Assembly (NCBI GenBank): GCA_964019415.1
Contig: OZ025880.1
Location: forward strand, 3,402,813 to 3,466,812
From: Ianthella basta
Lineage: Eukaryota > Porifera > Demospongiae > Verongiida > Ianthellidae
Direction: 5' to 3'
DNA length: 64,000 bases
The position numbers were made by a program, and so were the translations under genes. Positions within the stretch are counted from its first letter, which is position 1. Every line of letters begins with the position of its first letter. The notes under the pieces are model-generated. The model saw only the letters and a list, made by a program, of their open reading frames with translations, was not told where the DNA came from and ran no database searches. Of the stretch, positions 13,901 through 25,200 are shown one piece after another.

Positions 13901-15485
13901 TAGAATTCTGCATGAAGGGAGTGATGGTCTTTCACCCTTTTAGCATTGATGTACATGATGCATAATTATACTGTACATGGTATAGCCTATGTATTGTGAA
14001 CCTCCTACAGTACAGCTGTGCTGATTGATCCTGTGTACAAAATTATATATCTTGTACGTACATTTGAACATTGCATAGATATCTCAAATCCTAGTTGTAT
14101 ATACCTTCAGGTGCAGCAGTCAGACTCTAAGCTGACACTGGTGGAATTCCAAAAGGAGAGATCAGGAAGTGTTGATTCATATGTTCAGCTGAGGAAACTC
14201 AGTATTGTAACTGATGATGGCTATGTACCACCAGATCAGAAGATTGCAATAAAACCAAGCCAGCTATTGAAATTTGCGATCCAGGTTGTCAGAGGAATGG
14301 TAAGCTGCTTGACAGGCACATTGCACTAACTACTGTGTCTGTTGTTATAGTATATGGCACATGCATTGTTTGGCTTGAATAAAAGGAACTTTAAGCAGAT
14401 CTTGTAGTTTAGGCAACAGAGCATTTGGCCATGGAGGCTTTCATGACAGGAGTTGATGTCACCAGGCTGGGGAATGTCCTGTTGTCTGTGGTGATCTAAA
14501 CTACATGATCCGCTCAAATTTCCATAGCATTTTTAAGTTCTCTGACATAGTAGGAGCCTCTAGATCCACAACATCACTCTGTCTAGCATTTGCTATTCAT
14601 TTGTACAGGAGTACGTGGTTTCCTGTGATGTTGTGCACAGGGATTTGGCATGCCGCAACCTCCTACTCACAGGCAATGGCATCATCAAGGTTTCAGATTT
14701 TGGTTTTGCCTGCACTATGAATAGCCAACAGTACATTGTTGAGGACCTTCCAGTGAAATGCAAGCCTCTTCGTTGGATGTCACCTGAGGCCTTTGAGCAA
14801 AACATGTTCTGTGAAGCATCAGATGTGTAAGACGCTTTTCATGTTCTATTGTTTATCATCCCACAATTGTCCCGTGACTGTATATTCATAATTATAGCCA
14901 GTCTTATCTACATCACATTATCCAGGTGGTCCTTTGGAGTCACCCTCTGGGAGATGTTCAGTCAAGGTACATATTACTATGTAATAATTTACTAACACAA
15001 TTAAGTCTGCATATTGGAGCTCTCTGTTCAACAGCAGTGTATGGTCCTTTGCCATGCAGGTCTGTTCCCATACCCCGCATTGTCTGATCATGAGGTACTG
15101 GCTGCAGTAAAGAGTGGCAACTATTTGGACTGCCCTGAAATATGTGGCTCAAAAGTGTAAGTGTGCAGTCTACATCCTGTACATATGCAAAGGAGGCTAT
15201 GCATGCATGTACACAGCCCCCTTTGTGAATTAGCCTCCAATGACTGTCATCACTCAGTAGTATGGGGCTATATCAACTAAGCTGGGCATGGCAGTGAATT
15301 GAGTACACTTCCTCCTACGTACATGCAGTTACAAAGCCATGACTTCCTGCTGGGCGCTGGCTGCCAAAGACAGGCCAAAATTTGTAGACCTGCGAGGGAT
15401 ACTTGAAGCATCCATGTATGATCTATACCCGTACATGCTGGTGGAAATAGAGGAGGAACCAAGCACACAGGGCCAAGCTGCCTGA
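4926..15485 (+). CDS. Receptor tyrosine kinase 2, complete, about 975 aa
   Basis: Exons: 4926-5093, 5395-5628, 7801-7924, 8010-8096, 8346-8443, 8530-8613, 10328-10406, 10485-10687, 10856-10924, 11214-11289, 12059-12231, 12324-12447, 12627-12802, 13000-13279, 13403-13593, 13681-13740, 14111-14299, 14609-14826, 14926-14966, 15060-15156, 15329-15485; every junction keeps phase. The N-terminus is a signal peptide (basic stretch, then a leucine/alanine core ending near Cys-31). In-frame ATGs at 4887 and 4914 are alternatives. The ectodomain is rich in N-glycosylation sites and has an FN3-like domain (12059-12447). The membrane span is residues ~535-555. Kinase motifs: AVK near 655, HRDLACRN near 815, DFG near 835, WMSPEA. 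The glycine loop reads GKGNFS, so its third glycine is lost. Exon layout and ectodomain parallel the upstream kinase gene, which indicates tandem duplication. Kinase activity is likely but the loop change makes it less certain. Confidence 0.9.
5752..6083. mobile_element. Inverted-repeat element (MITE-like), split by a later insertion
   Basis: The terminal inverted repeats are 26 bp (5752-5777 and 6058-6083, starting ATAACGTTTGGAAC). Inside the left end is a purine run followed by its complement (about 5778-5828), which makes a strong hairpin. The 219-bp foldback element at 5839-6057 sits inside it, flanked by an 11-bp duplication, so this element is the older one. No coding capacity. Confidence 0.7.
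5839..6057. mobile_element. Foldback element with hammerhead-like cores, copy A
   Basis: The two arms of this 219-bp element are inverted copies of about 95-100 bp. It is flanked by an 11-bp direct repeat, TACCATGTGTA, at 5828-5838 and 6058-6068, which I read as a target-site duplication. Each arm ends in a motif of the form CUGAAGA, stem, GAAAC-GUC, with flanking bases that can pair as a third stem. On the minus strand (5915-5962) the core is intact. On the plus strand (5959-6012) it has lost C3 (now U) and G12 (now A). A second copy of the same element is at 44753-44979. Relationship to the hammerhead-bearing ends of Penelope-like elements or retrozymes is inference. Confidence 0.8.
6919..6971. 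repeat. Near-perfect 53-bp palindrome
   Basis: The two arms (reading TTGCAAACCCTGTGATATCA outward to inward) meet at GGGAGCTCCC, with a single T/C imperfection next to the centre. It lies in intron 2 of kinase gene 2. A related fragment occurs near 7226. It is probably a decayed mobile-element end. Confidence 0.7.
8614..10327 (+). other. Intron 6 of kinase gene 2
   Basis: This 1.7-kb intron holds an inverted-repeat element at 9979-10240. It also holds a more GC-rich stretch (9400-9830) with CpG-rich sequence and open frames on both strands that match no family I recognise. The stretch could be an old insertion. I see no splice sites joining it to the kinase frame. Confidence 0.5.
9979..10240. 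mobile_element. MITE with about 110-bp terminal inverted repeats
   Basis: The left end (AGAAAATAATAAAAAATTTC) is mirrored at the right end. The inner arms include a segment around 10072-10092 whose inverted copy is at 10134-10153. The element is almost a complete foldback of about 262 bp without coding capacity. Confidence 0.75.
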
Positions 15486-15956
15486 ACATGCACGTGAAAG
15501 ATTATACCTTGCAGCTTTAACATAGTTTCACCAATCACTACTTTCAGTCTGCATCACTTGTATCAATCTACAGTATGTACCCCTAGCTTTATACAGATTT
15601 ATCCTGCATTTTAACACTACCATATTCCTTGTTACTGTAATAACATACAGTACAATACCTTACTACAGCTATCCCAATGAATACTAGTTACTTGTGATTC
15701 AGTTCCATGCCTGTCCAGATACAGACATATCCATAAGGGCGGAAAATGCAATAGCATCCATTGTCACACACAACAGTGGTGATCAGTGGCAATGAAACAA
15801 AGCACTGACATGATCAAACCAATGGCTTAGCAGTATACAACATGAGACATTTGGTATAGATATGTGGGTCAGCAGTGTGATGAAGAGGGGGGTACATAAA
15901 GCTAGCTTCACTTATAGCAATAGTCTATGTAAACAAGCATAGTGTGCCAAAGAATG
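15486..15956. other. Convergent intergenic region
   Basis: This 471-bp region separates the stop codon of kinase gene 2 (+) from the stop codon of the pericentrin-like gene (-). It must hold both 3' UTRs and both polyadenylation regions. I see no canonical AATAAA clearly assignable to either gene, and no repeat. Confidence 0.5.
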
Positions 15957-16229
15957 TCAAGCTTTCTTGTGCTTAGAAAACAATCTGTGTATGCGAATTG
16001 CTGCTCTGACAGCCCACACAATGGCTCGGAAGTGCTGCCTTGGTGTATGCACTGCCCTCCTGGTGTGCAAGGTTGCCATATCCACCAGGCCCATATCCTG
16101 CAGGATATCAAAGGCTGCATGCTGTGTGTAGTAAAATGAATCCACCTGCTGGGTCAGGTATGCCTTCTGGAAGATCAGAGCCCTGCGCTGGTTCTCTGCC
16201 TTTTTGTACAAGGAATGAATCCGGGAAAG
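15957..16229 (-). CDS. Last exon of pericentrin-like gene: PACT domain
   Basis: The acceptor CAG precedes 16229 and the stop codon is at 15957-15959. The exon encodes 90 residues with the two hallmarks of the PACT centrosome-targeting module: an aromatic/basic first helix (KKAENQRRALIFQKAYLTQQ) and a later basic amphipathic helix (VRAAIRIHRLFSKHKK). Established for PACT: it delivers the protein to the centriole wall. The domain call is by eye. Confidence 0.85.
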   Translation of the reverse strand, partial: LSRIHSLYKKAENQRRALIFQKAYLTQQVDSFYYTQHAAFDILQDMGLVDMATLHTRRAVHTPRQHFRAIVWAVRAAIRIHRLFSKHKKA

Positions 16230-19200
16230 CTGCAAGCACCAGGAACAAGCAAAAGGAAGTCACTGAAGGAGAATCTACACAACACAATATACGTACAGTA
16301 CTGCCTTGACAGTTTATTAGGAGCAGAGGTTCAGATCACAACAGATACAAATGTATGCAACAACACACCTCAGCTTTCATTTGGTGCAAAGACTGCACTG
16401 CTGACTGAGCACCACTCTCTATCCCTGCATGTCCCCTTCCAAAAGCAAATCCTTCTGGAGTTGGCAGGACCACATTCCCCTGTACTTCCCTGCCAAACCC
16501 AGTTCTCTGTGGCTCTTGCCATGAATCTTCAAGAGTACGTGTAGATGAAGGCCCACTCAGGAAAGGTGACTGGTGAACACCAGCAAATTGAATTTGATGT
16601 TTTAGCTCAAGAATTTCACTCTGAGCTGAACGAAGGTCATCACTTGTGAGCTTAAGCTCACTTTGTTGCTGTTGCAACTGTTCCTGCCACTGACCACCTT
16701 GCGCACATGCCGAAGAGAGATCACTTTGACACTGTCGCAGTTTCGCTTGCAGCCTACCAAACTCCTCTTGCTGGGCCAATCCCTGGCTTCTGGTAGCAGC
16801 TAGTTGGCTTAATGCACTCTGCAACTCCAACTGCTGACTGTTTAACTCCTCTTGCAATCGAAAAGTATCATTTCTCGCTGTGACAAGATCATGGGTGCAG
16901 TGATGCATCTCTGTACGTTTCTTGCTCAACTCCTGGCCAATTTCCAAGGCCTGCTGCTGCATCTGCTGTTCTTTCTGTACAAAGTGACTACTCAAGTCTT
17001 TGTACTTCTTTTCTTCCAATTGCAATGCCAATCTATTGATTTTGAAAAACATAGACAGGAAGAGCAATGTCACAGTGGGCCCAAACACCTAATAAATTGC
17101 ACCATAATATTACAATTCAGGAATATAATTACATGCTCCAATGGCCCATTCTATAAATTGCGCTGTTATTCATCCACAGAGGTACTGGAACTGGTTAGTT
17201 CATTGCAACAGTACACAATAATGGTACATTCAGAAAGGACAGTGATAAATCCTACAATTGCCCCTTGCATGCACAACAGGTGGACATTAGCACACTTGAG
17301 CCAACAGCACAGAACTTATGGTAACACTCAGTTATGCATGTTCAGGCGTAGCAAAACACAAAACCCGAACAATATTTTGCGCACAGAAACATGCAAGCAT
17401 GCACACACAGTGACACAAGCTTACTGCATTGCATTCAAATCCTCAGCAAAGCGATCCTTCTCTCTTTTTAGTGCTTCTTCTACAAAATACAAAATGGTAA
17501 TCCTTGATCATAGAAGTTACAGTCTATTCAATAGTATGTACACCAGATCGCTGAAATATTCCAAAGCAGAGTGCTGTCACACAGTCGGAACTTATCAAAC
17601 AACATCCTTGGGCACACTCACTCTGCTGGCTACAGGTATTCTCGAGGGCCTGTGCCTTTACAGAGGCTTCAGTAAGCTGGGCTTGAAGGCCACTTAGCTG
17701 TCAGGTTGAATAGGAAAAGGAGAACACAGACACACAAGGCACTGTTGTAAGTTGCCATAGCTGTATCAACGTAAAAATACCACATGTTAAATAGCATATC
17801 AGCCTACTACATATACTTTGTGCATTACCTGATCTGTATGTGCTCTCTGCAAGCTTGCAACAGTTTCTCTAAGGCCATGTACCTCGGCAAGAAGACCAGT
17901 CCTGTCTACCTGGTGTAAGGCCTGCATGTTCTCACTCTGTGTCTTCAGCTATAGCAAGCAAACCAACCACTCAAAGTGCATCAAACACTCTGATAAGTAT
18001 AGTATTCACAATAGGAAATTCTGCCACACATCTGGACCCACACCATCATATGTACACAGCCACATACAAGAATACAATACATTCACTCTACTGCACTTTA
18101 GATACTCACATGAGACAGTAGATCAGAATACTCCATTCCAGTTGACACATTAGGAGCAACCTTAGTACTTGCAATTACCTTGGAAAGAGCACTGTGTTCT
18201 TCATGCAGCATCTACCATACACATAACGAACACACACATTAGAGCCATGGGCACACAGTGTATTGCAATAACTGCAACAATAGAAGCTAGTAAGACAAGT
18301 GGAAGGTACAGTAGCACATACAACACACACTCCGTGAAATATTTCCAAAACAAGAACTTAAACAATCCTTTGCATCACATACTGTATGTAGCAGCTACTG
18401 CACAGAAACTATGTACATGGGGCACATGCAGAGTTGTACTTAGACAATACCCTTACAAAGACTGTCAGCACATACCTTTACAACAGCATCCAGAAACTCT
18501 TTCTTGGAGTCATCTACCTCAGCATCACCCTGGGATGATGGTGAACAACAGTATCAACATATAATACAATCTCCCACACAACACATAAATAAAGCATGCA
18601 CGGATTAACACTCTTACACACCAACCACAAGGACTTACAGCATGAGGCCTGGGGTGCCACTGCACCTTATGCATATGTACTGTGGACCCAAATACACTGG
18701 TAAGTCAATGGTTAAGTGCAAAGATCACTTTATTCAGTCAAATATTAACTCAGCACTCCGTTTAGTATTTACAGAAAGACCTTCTATAAATAACAACGAA
18801 GATATTCCTCTGTTAGGGAAACACTTGTTACATCAACTCTTGAGTTATCCTCAGCTGGCAAGGGGGAACCCCCACTATGAGCTACATGGTCTGTTTCAGG
18901 GCCTTTGCGCAACAGCCATGGTACAGAGTAATTGCAACAATTTCCTTTGGTATAAATGACCCCACAAAGCATACTGATTCCTCGTGTTCTACCCATGCAC
19001 TACATCTACATACGTACATATGAGATCCACAGCTACACATTACATACAATGGGAACACATGAACACTAAAGCAGTAGCTGACAAAAACACGCAATGTCAA
19101 ACCAAGTGCCACAATGCAAACCCATCAACTACAGTTTGTACTAAACCTGAGAATAGCAAGCCAGAATTTCCTGCATCCTATGGATTAGTCCTGCTAGTTT

Positions 19201-22200
19201 GGTCTCCAGCACGGACGGACTGTCCTCCCTTGTGCTGCAATACAAAGACACAAGCTGTGTAAGCCTTCAAATACATAGTAGTGACTCCATGCAAAGCATG
19301 CACCACCCATATATTTATACATATAATGGTCAGATACAGGTACACAAAGAGGTATGAGAAGCTTTAAAAACCACACATACTGTACACACACAGATATACC
19401 TGTCTTTCAAGTCAGACAGTGCATGGACTTCGGCAGATTCAGATCTCAAGAGTGGTACAAGTTCCTGCAAATAGACAAGCAGCAAAATAAAGTAATAACT
19501 ACAGAGATGATAATGGGTAATGTTGTATGGGGTCACTATTCAATAAGTAGTCCTAGGGGGTCACTATTCAACAGTTTGTGTCCTAGGACACTATTCAATG
19601 GGTTGTGTCCTAGGGGGTCACTATTCAATAAGTAGTCCTAGGGGGTCACTATTCAACAGTTTGTGTCCTAGGGGGTCACTATTCAATGGGTTGTGTCCTA
19701 GGGGGTCACTATTCAATGGGTTGCGTCCTAGGGGGTCACTATTCAACAGTTTGTGTCCTAGGGGGTCACTATTCAATGGGTTGTGTCCTAGGGGGTCACT
19801 ATTCAATGGGTTGTGTCCTAGGGGGTCACTATTCAATGGGTTGTGTCCTAGGGGGTCACTATTCAATGGGTTGTGTCCTAGGGGGTCACTATTCAATGGG
19901 TTGTGTCCTAGGAGGACACTATTCAATGGGTTGTGTCCTAGGAGGACACTATTCAATGGGTTGTGTCCTAGGGGGACACTATTCAATAAGTAGTCCTAGG
20001 GGGTCACTATTCAACAGTTTGTGTCCTAGGGGGACACTATTCAATGGGTTGTGTCCTAGGGGGTCACTATTCAATGGGTTGTGTCCTAGGGGGACACTAT
20101 TCAACAGTTTGTGTCCTAGGGGGACACTATTCAACAGTTTGTGTCCTAGGGGGTCACTATTCAGCAGGTTGAAACATGGGGGGGGGGGGGGGGGGCTATT
20201 CAATGGATAGTATCCTAGGGGGCAGTGTCCCCCCCAGTGACCCTACTACTGATGAACAAGTAATGCAGTGTAACCTAAAGCCCATACAACAAAATTGCAA
20301 TGCAAAATATAGGGCTGCCTCTGGCAGTCCCCCCAAAATTAAATACAGAAATGACACTTGCTATGTATAGTATTGTTTACACAACATACACATCCAGTAA
20401 GTAAGTACTCCCAGTGTAAACTTACTCTGATCCGATTCAACAGGCTTAGATCCACAACAGCAAAGCTTTGGCTCTCTAAAACAGACCGTGAGAATGTTAC
20501 ACTTTATGATACATACATATAATACATTCTGCCAAGACAGTGTACAATGCATGACCATGTAATGCGAAGAGAAGGTATATATATCATCAGGATTCTTAAA
20601 CATAACGATAGAAACTGAATTGGGAGTAGCATACCTAGTAGACTGAAGTCACCAGCAGTTTGATCCAAAGTCTGCAAAATAAATAACAGAACATGAGAAT
20701 GAAGTGAATTGAGTGAGCGAGGTTTCACTAGCCAGGATCAAGAAATTACGTATTGCCAAATGTTTGATAGCCATACAGCGGTCATCATCATTGGTTTAAT
20801 ACAGAAGAGAGGCTTGCATACATATATACAGCACACACATAAGTGGTTTGCAAGAGATGCAAGTGACAGTGGTGGGTGACTGACTTGAATAAAATTAATT
20901 TGGAACAATAAAATTAAATTAAGTGAGAAGACTTAAAGAATAGCATAATATGGCAAGACAGAGCACTTAATTAGCTACAGATGAGTAATGAAGATAATGC
21001 TTGAACTGGCAAAGGTAGAGAATCTATGCAGAAAAGATGTGATAGACATTTTGTGGCCTTGGATGAGAAGGGAAGAAAATAATTGGAGTAGAAAAGCAAC
21101 ACAAAGAAAATAGAGAAAGAGACAGCAAAGATGAAGAAACCAGAGAGCTTTTCGTATGTACAACGCTCAAGATCATAATGATGGTTCATTGCCCTTCTGC
21201 GTCGCAGCCTTTCCCGCATCCTCAGCAAAGTGGCATATATAACACTGATGACCCATACCCCAACAATCAACAGGACAATGATTATTAATGATGCAGCACT
21301 GTAGTAACACTTCAATGGCCATGTTACTGAACAAAATCCATCACATACGTACAACTAGTTTAATGTGCATACATGCAATCACAGATTGCTCAGCAAGCCT
21401 CAGTTGATTATTAGCTGTCAAAATAAGTAAACAGTATTCCTCAGCTACGTACGTTTCTAGAAGAGGTACAGTGGAACCTGTGTCAGCAGTCACCTGAAAT
21501 AGGCAGCCGCCTAGTGTAAGCTGGTCAGTCAGGGAAATCCCAAATGAATTTGTATTCATTTACGTGCATTATTCACCTGTGGACAAGTGGCTATCTGAAC
21601 TATCAAACCTCACTGAGATAGCAAGAACGGAGCCCCATGCTGCCTACTGTGGTTTTGTCCATGGCTTCAAACACAAACTAACCTATGCCTTGAGAACCAC
21701 ACCAGGTGATGCTGTGCTGCTTTCTACACTTGAAGACCACATTAGGAGTAGGTTCATCCCTGCCTTAACTAACAAGTCAGCAATCTCAGATGTTGAACGT
21801 CAACTCTTGGCCCTACCACCAAGACTAGGGGGACTTGGTAGCACCGATTTTACCCAATCCCCCCTGGACCACTACCATGCTTCACTAGACTTCTGCAGTC
21901 CAATAATCAACTGCATCGTGGACCAAGAGCATGAAGTGAATGACTCCATCTATGATGAGCAGTCTCAAATTAAGCTTAAGATCAAATCAGCCAAGAAGAT
22001 CAAAGATGCAGAGATCGCCTCTTCCATAGATGTGCCAGAGCACCTCATAAAGACAGTTGAGCTTGCGAAGGACAAGGGATCATCCTTCTGGTTGACCACT
22101 CTCCCCTTGGAAAAGTACGGCTTCCATCTGTCCAAAAGTGAGTTTAGAGACGCCATTGCACTGAGATATGGTTGGTTACCAGAAAGGTTGCCATCCAAAT

Positions 22201-25200
22201 GTGTATGTGATGAGACCTTCACCATTGAGCATGCTCTCAGCTGCCCAAGGGGGGCTTTCCCAATGATCAGACATAATGAAGTACGAGACCTCACTGGAAT
22301 GTCGCTGACTGAGGTGTGCCACAATGTCAAGCTTGAGCCTGGATTGCAACCCCTAACAGGAGAAGAGCTGAACTGTAACACGGCCAACACCCAAGGCCAG
22401 GCAAGAGTGGACATAGCAGCAAGGGATTTCTGGGGCAATAGACAGATGACATTCTTTGATGTTAAGTTATTCAATCCTTTCGCCAAGTCTAACCGGAAAT
22501 TCCCATTGCACTCAAGCCTCAACCACCATGAGAAGATGAAGAAGATCGTTTGAACAAAGGATCATTGAAGTGGAGAATGGATCCTTCACTCCTCTTGTTT
22601 TCAGCACAACTGGGAGCATGAGTAGAGCTACTACCATCTTCTACCGGAAGCTAGCACACCTCCTATCGGAAAGGAGAAACCAGTCCTATGCGACCACAAT
22701 GGGTTGGCTGAGATGCCATCTTGGCTACTCACTCCTGAAATCAGCAATCTTGTGCATCAGAGGATCAAGGTCCAAGCCTCAGTTCATTCCCCGATTCCCA
22801 GATTCCACTGAACTAACCATCAGAGTCACACGCACATATCTAAAGCAACAAAAACTCACAGACTGCTCATATACAAAATTTTCCTTGACTCGCAATCTGA
22901 TTTATATGTATATATCAGTGCATTCTTGTTGTATATTAAAAAAATTATTCACCTGTACTAATGGTCACCCCGTATTACATTGAACGGCCACTGTGTAGAG
23001 TACAAATAGAACAAAGTGCAATTGTTAACAGCAGTCTGGAAAGATCTTCACTAAAGCAAGAGGGTCTTTAGCCTCCCTCCATAGGCCAGGTGTTCATAAC
23101 TTCGGTAAACACAGTAATTCCAAGCCAGATCCAGCACCATGGTTAACCGTCACCCTGTAGTAACCTTGTAACCTGTGATTACTGTGCATGATGCTAAGAA
23201 TAGTACCTTGTGTGTTGTATGTTGATAGTTGCTATTATTGTACTGTGCATATCTGATTGTATCTTCTTTTGGACTTACATCATGTATCACGCATGCTGAG
23301 TTGTTGTGCACATGTTGCTGTAGAGTGCTTGCCCTTGTAAGTTGAGTTTGCCAAGTGGCTTATTGATCTTGTTGTCCATTTGTTTCATTACCCGTGGTTC
23401 GTGGTCGTCAGTTCGTGTCTAGCTGTAACACTTTGGCGACGAAGGTGGGATGCTTGATGGCGACACACGGAGTGCTGGACAGTTTCGAGCCAAAGAAAGA
23501 AGACTGGGAGTCCTACACCGAGCGGTTAGAACAGTATTTCGTGGCCAATGATGTTCAGGCGGCGGCAAAGCAGCGAGCGATCCTCCTTAGCGTGTGTGGG
23601 GCACAGACTTATCAGTTGATCCGGAACTTGGTGGCTCCAAGGAAGCCAACCGACTGCGATTTCAGGGAGCTAGTAGACATGGTGCAAGCCCACCACCGCC
23701 CGAAGCCGTCAGTAATCGTTCAGCGATTCACATTCAACACGCGGGAGCAGAAAGAAGGAGAAACTATCGCCGACTTTGTGGCGGAGTTACGGCGATTGAC
23801 GGAGCACTGCGACTTCGGGGCAACATTGAACGATATGTTGCGAGATCGGATCGTCTGCGGCATCAGGGATGCCAGTCTACAGCGTCGATTGCTTGCAGAG
23901 CCGGAGCTTACTTTCAAGAAAGCGTTTGATTTGTGCCAGGCTGCAGAATCAGCTGCCAAAAACACGAGGGAATTGCAAGCAGCACAGCCAAAGGCGAGAG
24001 AGGACCCAGTCATGGTGGTGAAGACACAAGGGTCATCAAGGGAGCACTCAACTCCTAAGACCTGCTACCGTTGCAATGATGCAACCCACCTGGCAAATCA
24101 CTGCCCCTTCAAAACAGCTATCTGTCGCCAGTGCAACAAGAAAGGGCACCTCGCTAGGGCTTGCAGAAGTAAGGGTAAGGGCAAGAACGCACCTACCCAG
24201 CAAACTCACAAGGTTGAAGGGGAAGGTGAGGAGTCTGAGTCCTATGAGCTTTTTACCATGTCTCAGAGACGGAATGCGCCAATCACAGTCCGCCTAAGGG
24301 TGAATCAGGTGGAAACTACCATGGAGGTTGACACGGGTGCATCAGTCTCCATTATGAGCGAGACCACTTACAAGAAGTTGTGGCCTGAAGGTAACTTCCC
24401 CTTGCAGCCCTCTGATGCTAAATTGCGCACCTACACAGGAGAAAGTCTCTGCATTTTGGGATCCATTCCAGCCCATGTGCAGTATGCAGATCAAGAGGCC
24501 TCTGGAACACTTCTAGTGGTGAGCGGAAATGGTCCAAGCCTGATGGGAAGAGACTGGCTGCAGAAGATTCAGCTCAACTGGCATGCTATCTGCCAAGTTG
24601 TCAAAGACAAGCCACAAATGCTTGAAGATGTCCTGCAAAAGCATGCAGTAGTGTTTTCGGAGAAGATGGGGGTTGCCAAGAACATTGTGGCAAAAATCCA
24701 TGTCGACCCAGAAGCAACTCCAAAGTTTTACCGTCCACGTTCGGTGCCATATGCGATCAAGGGTAAAATTGAGCAGGAGCTCCAGCGGTTGGAGAATGAA
24801 GGTGTGGTATCCAAGGTAGTGGAATCTGAGTGGGCTGCCCCAATAGTACCAGTGATGAAGTCAGATGGATCGGTCAGATTATGTGGGGACTACAAGGTCA
24901 CTGTAAATCAGGCCATCAAGTCAGATTCTTACCCACTGCCACGCACGGAAGACATCCTTGCATCCTTGGCAGGTGGTAAAGCCTTCACAAAACTTGACCT
25001 TGCCCATGCTTACCAACAGCTGCCTTTGGATGAGGATTCTAAGAAAGTCGTCACTGTCAATACCCACAAAGGGTTATACCAATTCAACCGCCTACCATTC
25101 GGAGTCTCATCTGCACCATCAATTTTTCAGCGAGCCATTGAGGGCATTCTGCAGGGATTGGACCATGTCTCCGTGTACTTGGATGACATACTTTTGACAG

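Noticed and set aside
18784-18900. Possible extra exon of the pericentrin-like gene (frame with ETDHVAHSGGSPLPAED)
   Set aside because: No acceptor gives the phase-0 entry needed between the neighbouring exons; the gene model is in frame without it.
19354-20370. Long open frames with repeated SLFNGLCPRG or GHNPLNSDPL units on both strands
   Set aside because: They are by-products of the 30-bp minisatellite, whose length is a multiple of three and whose unit lacks stops; they lie in an intron.
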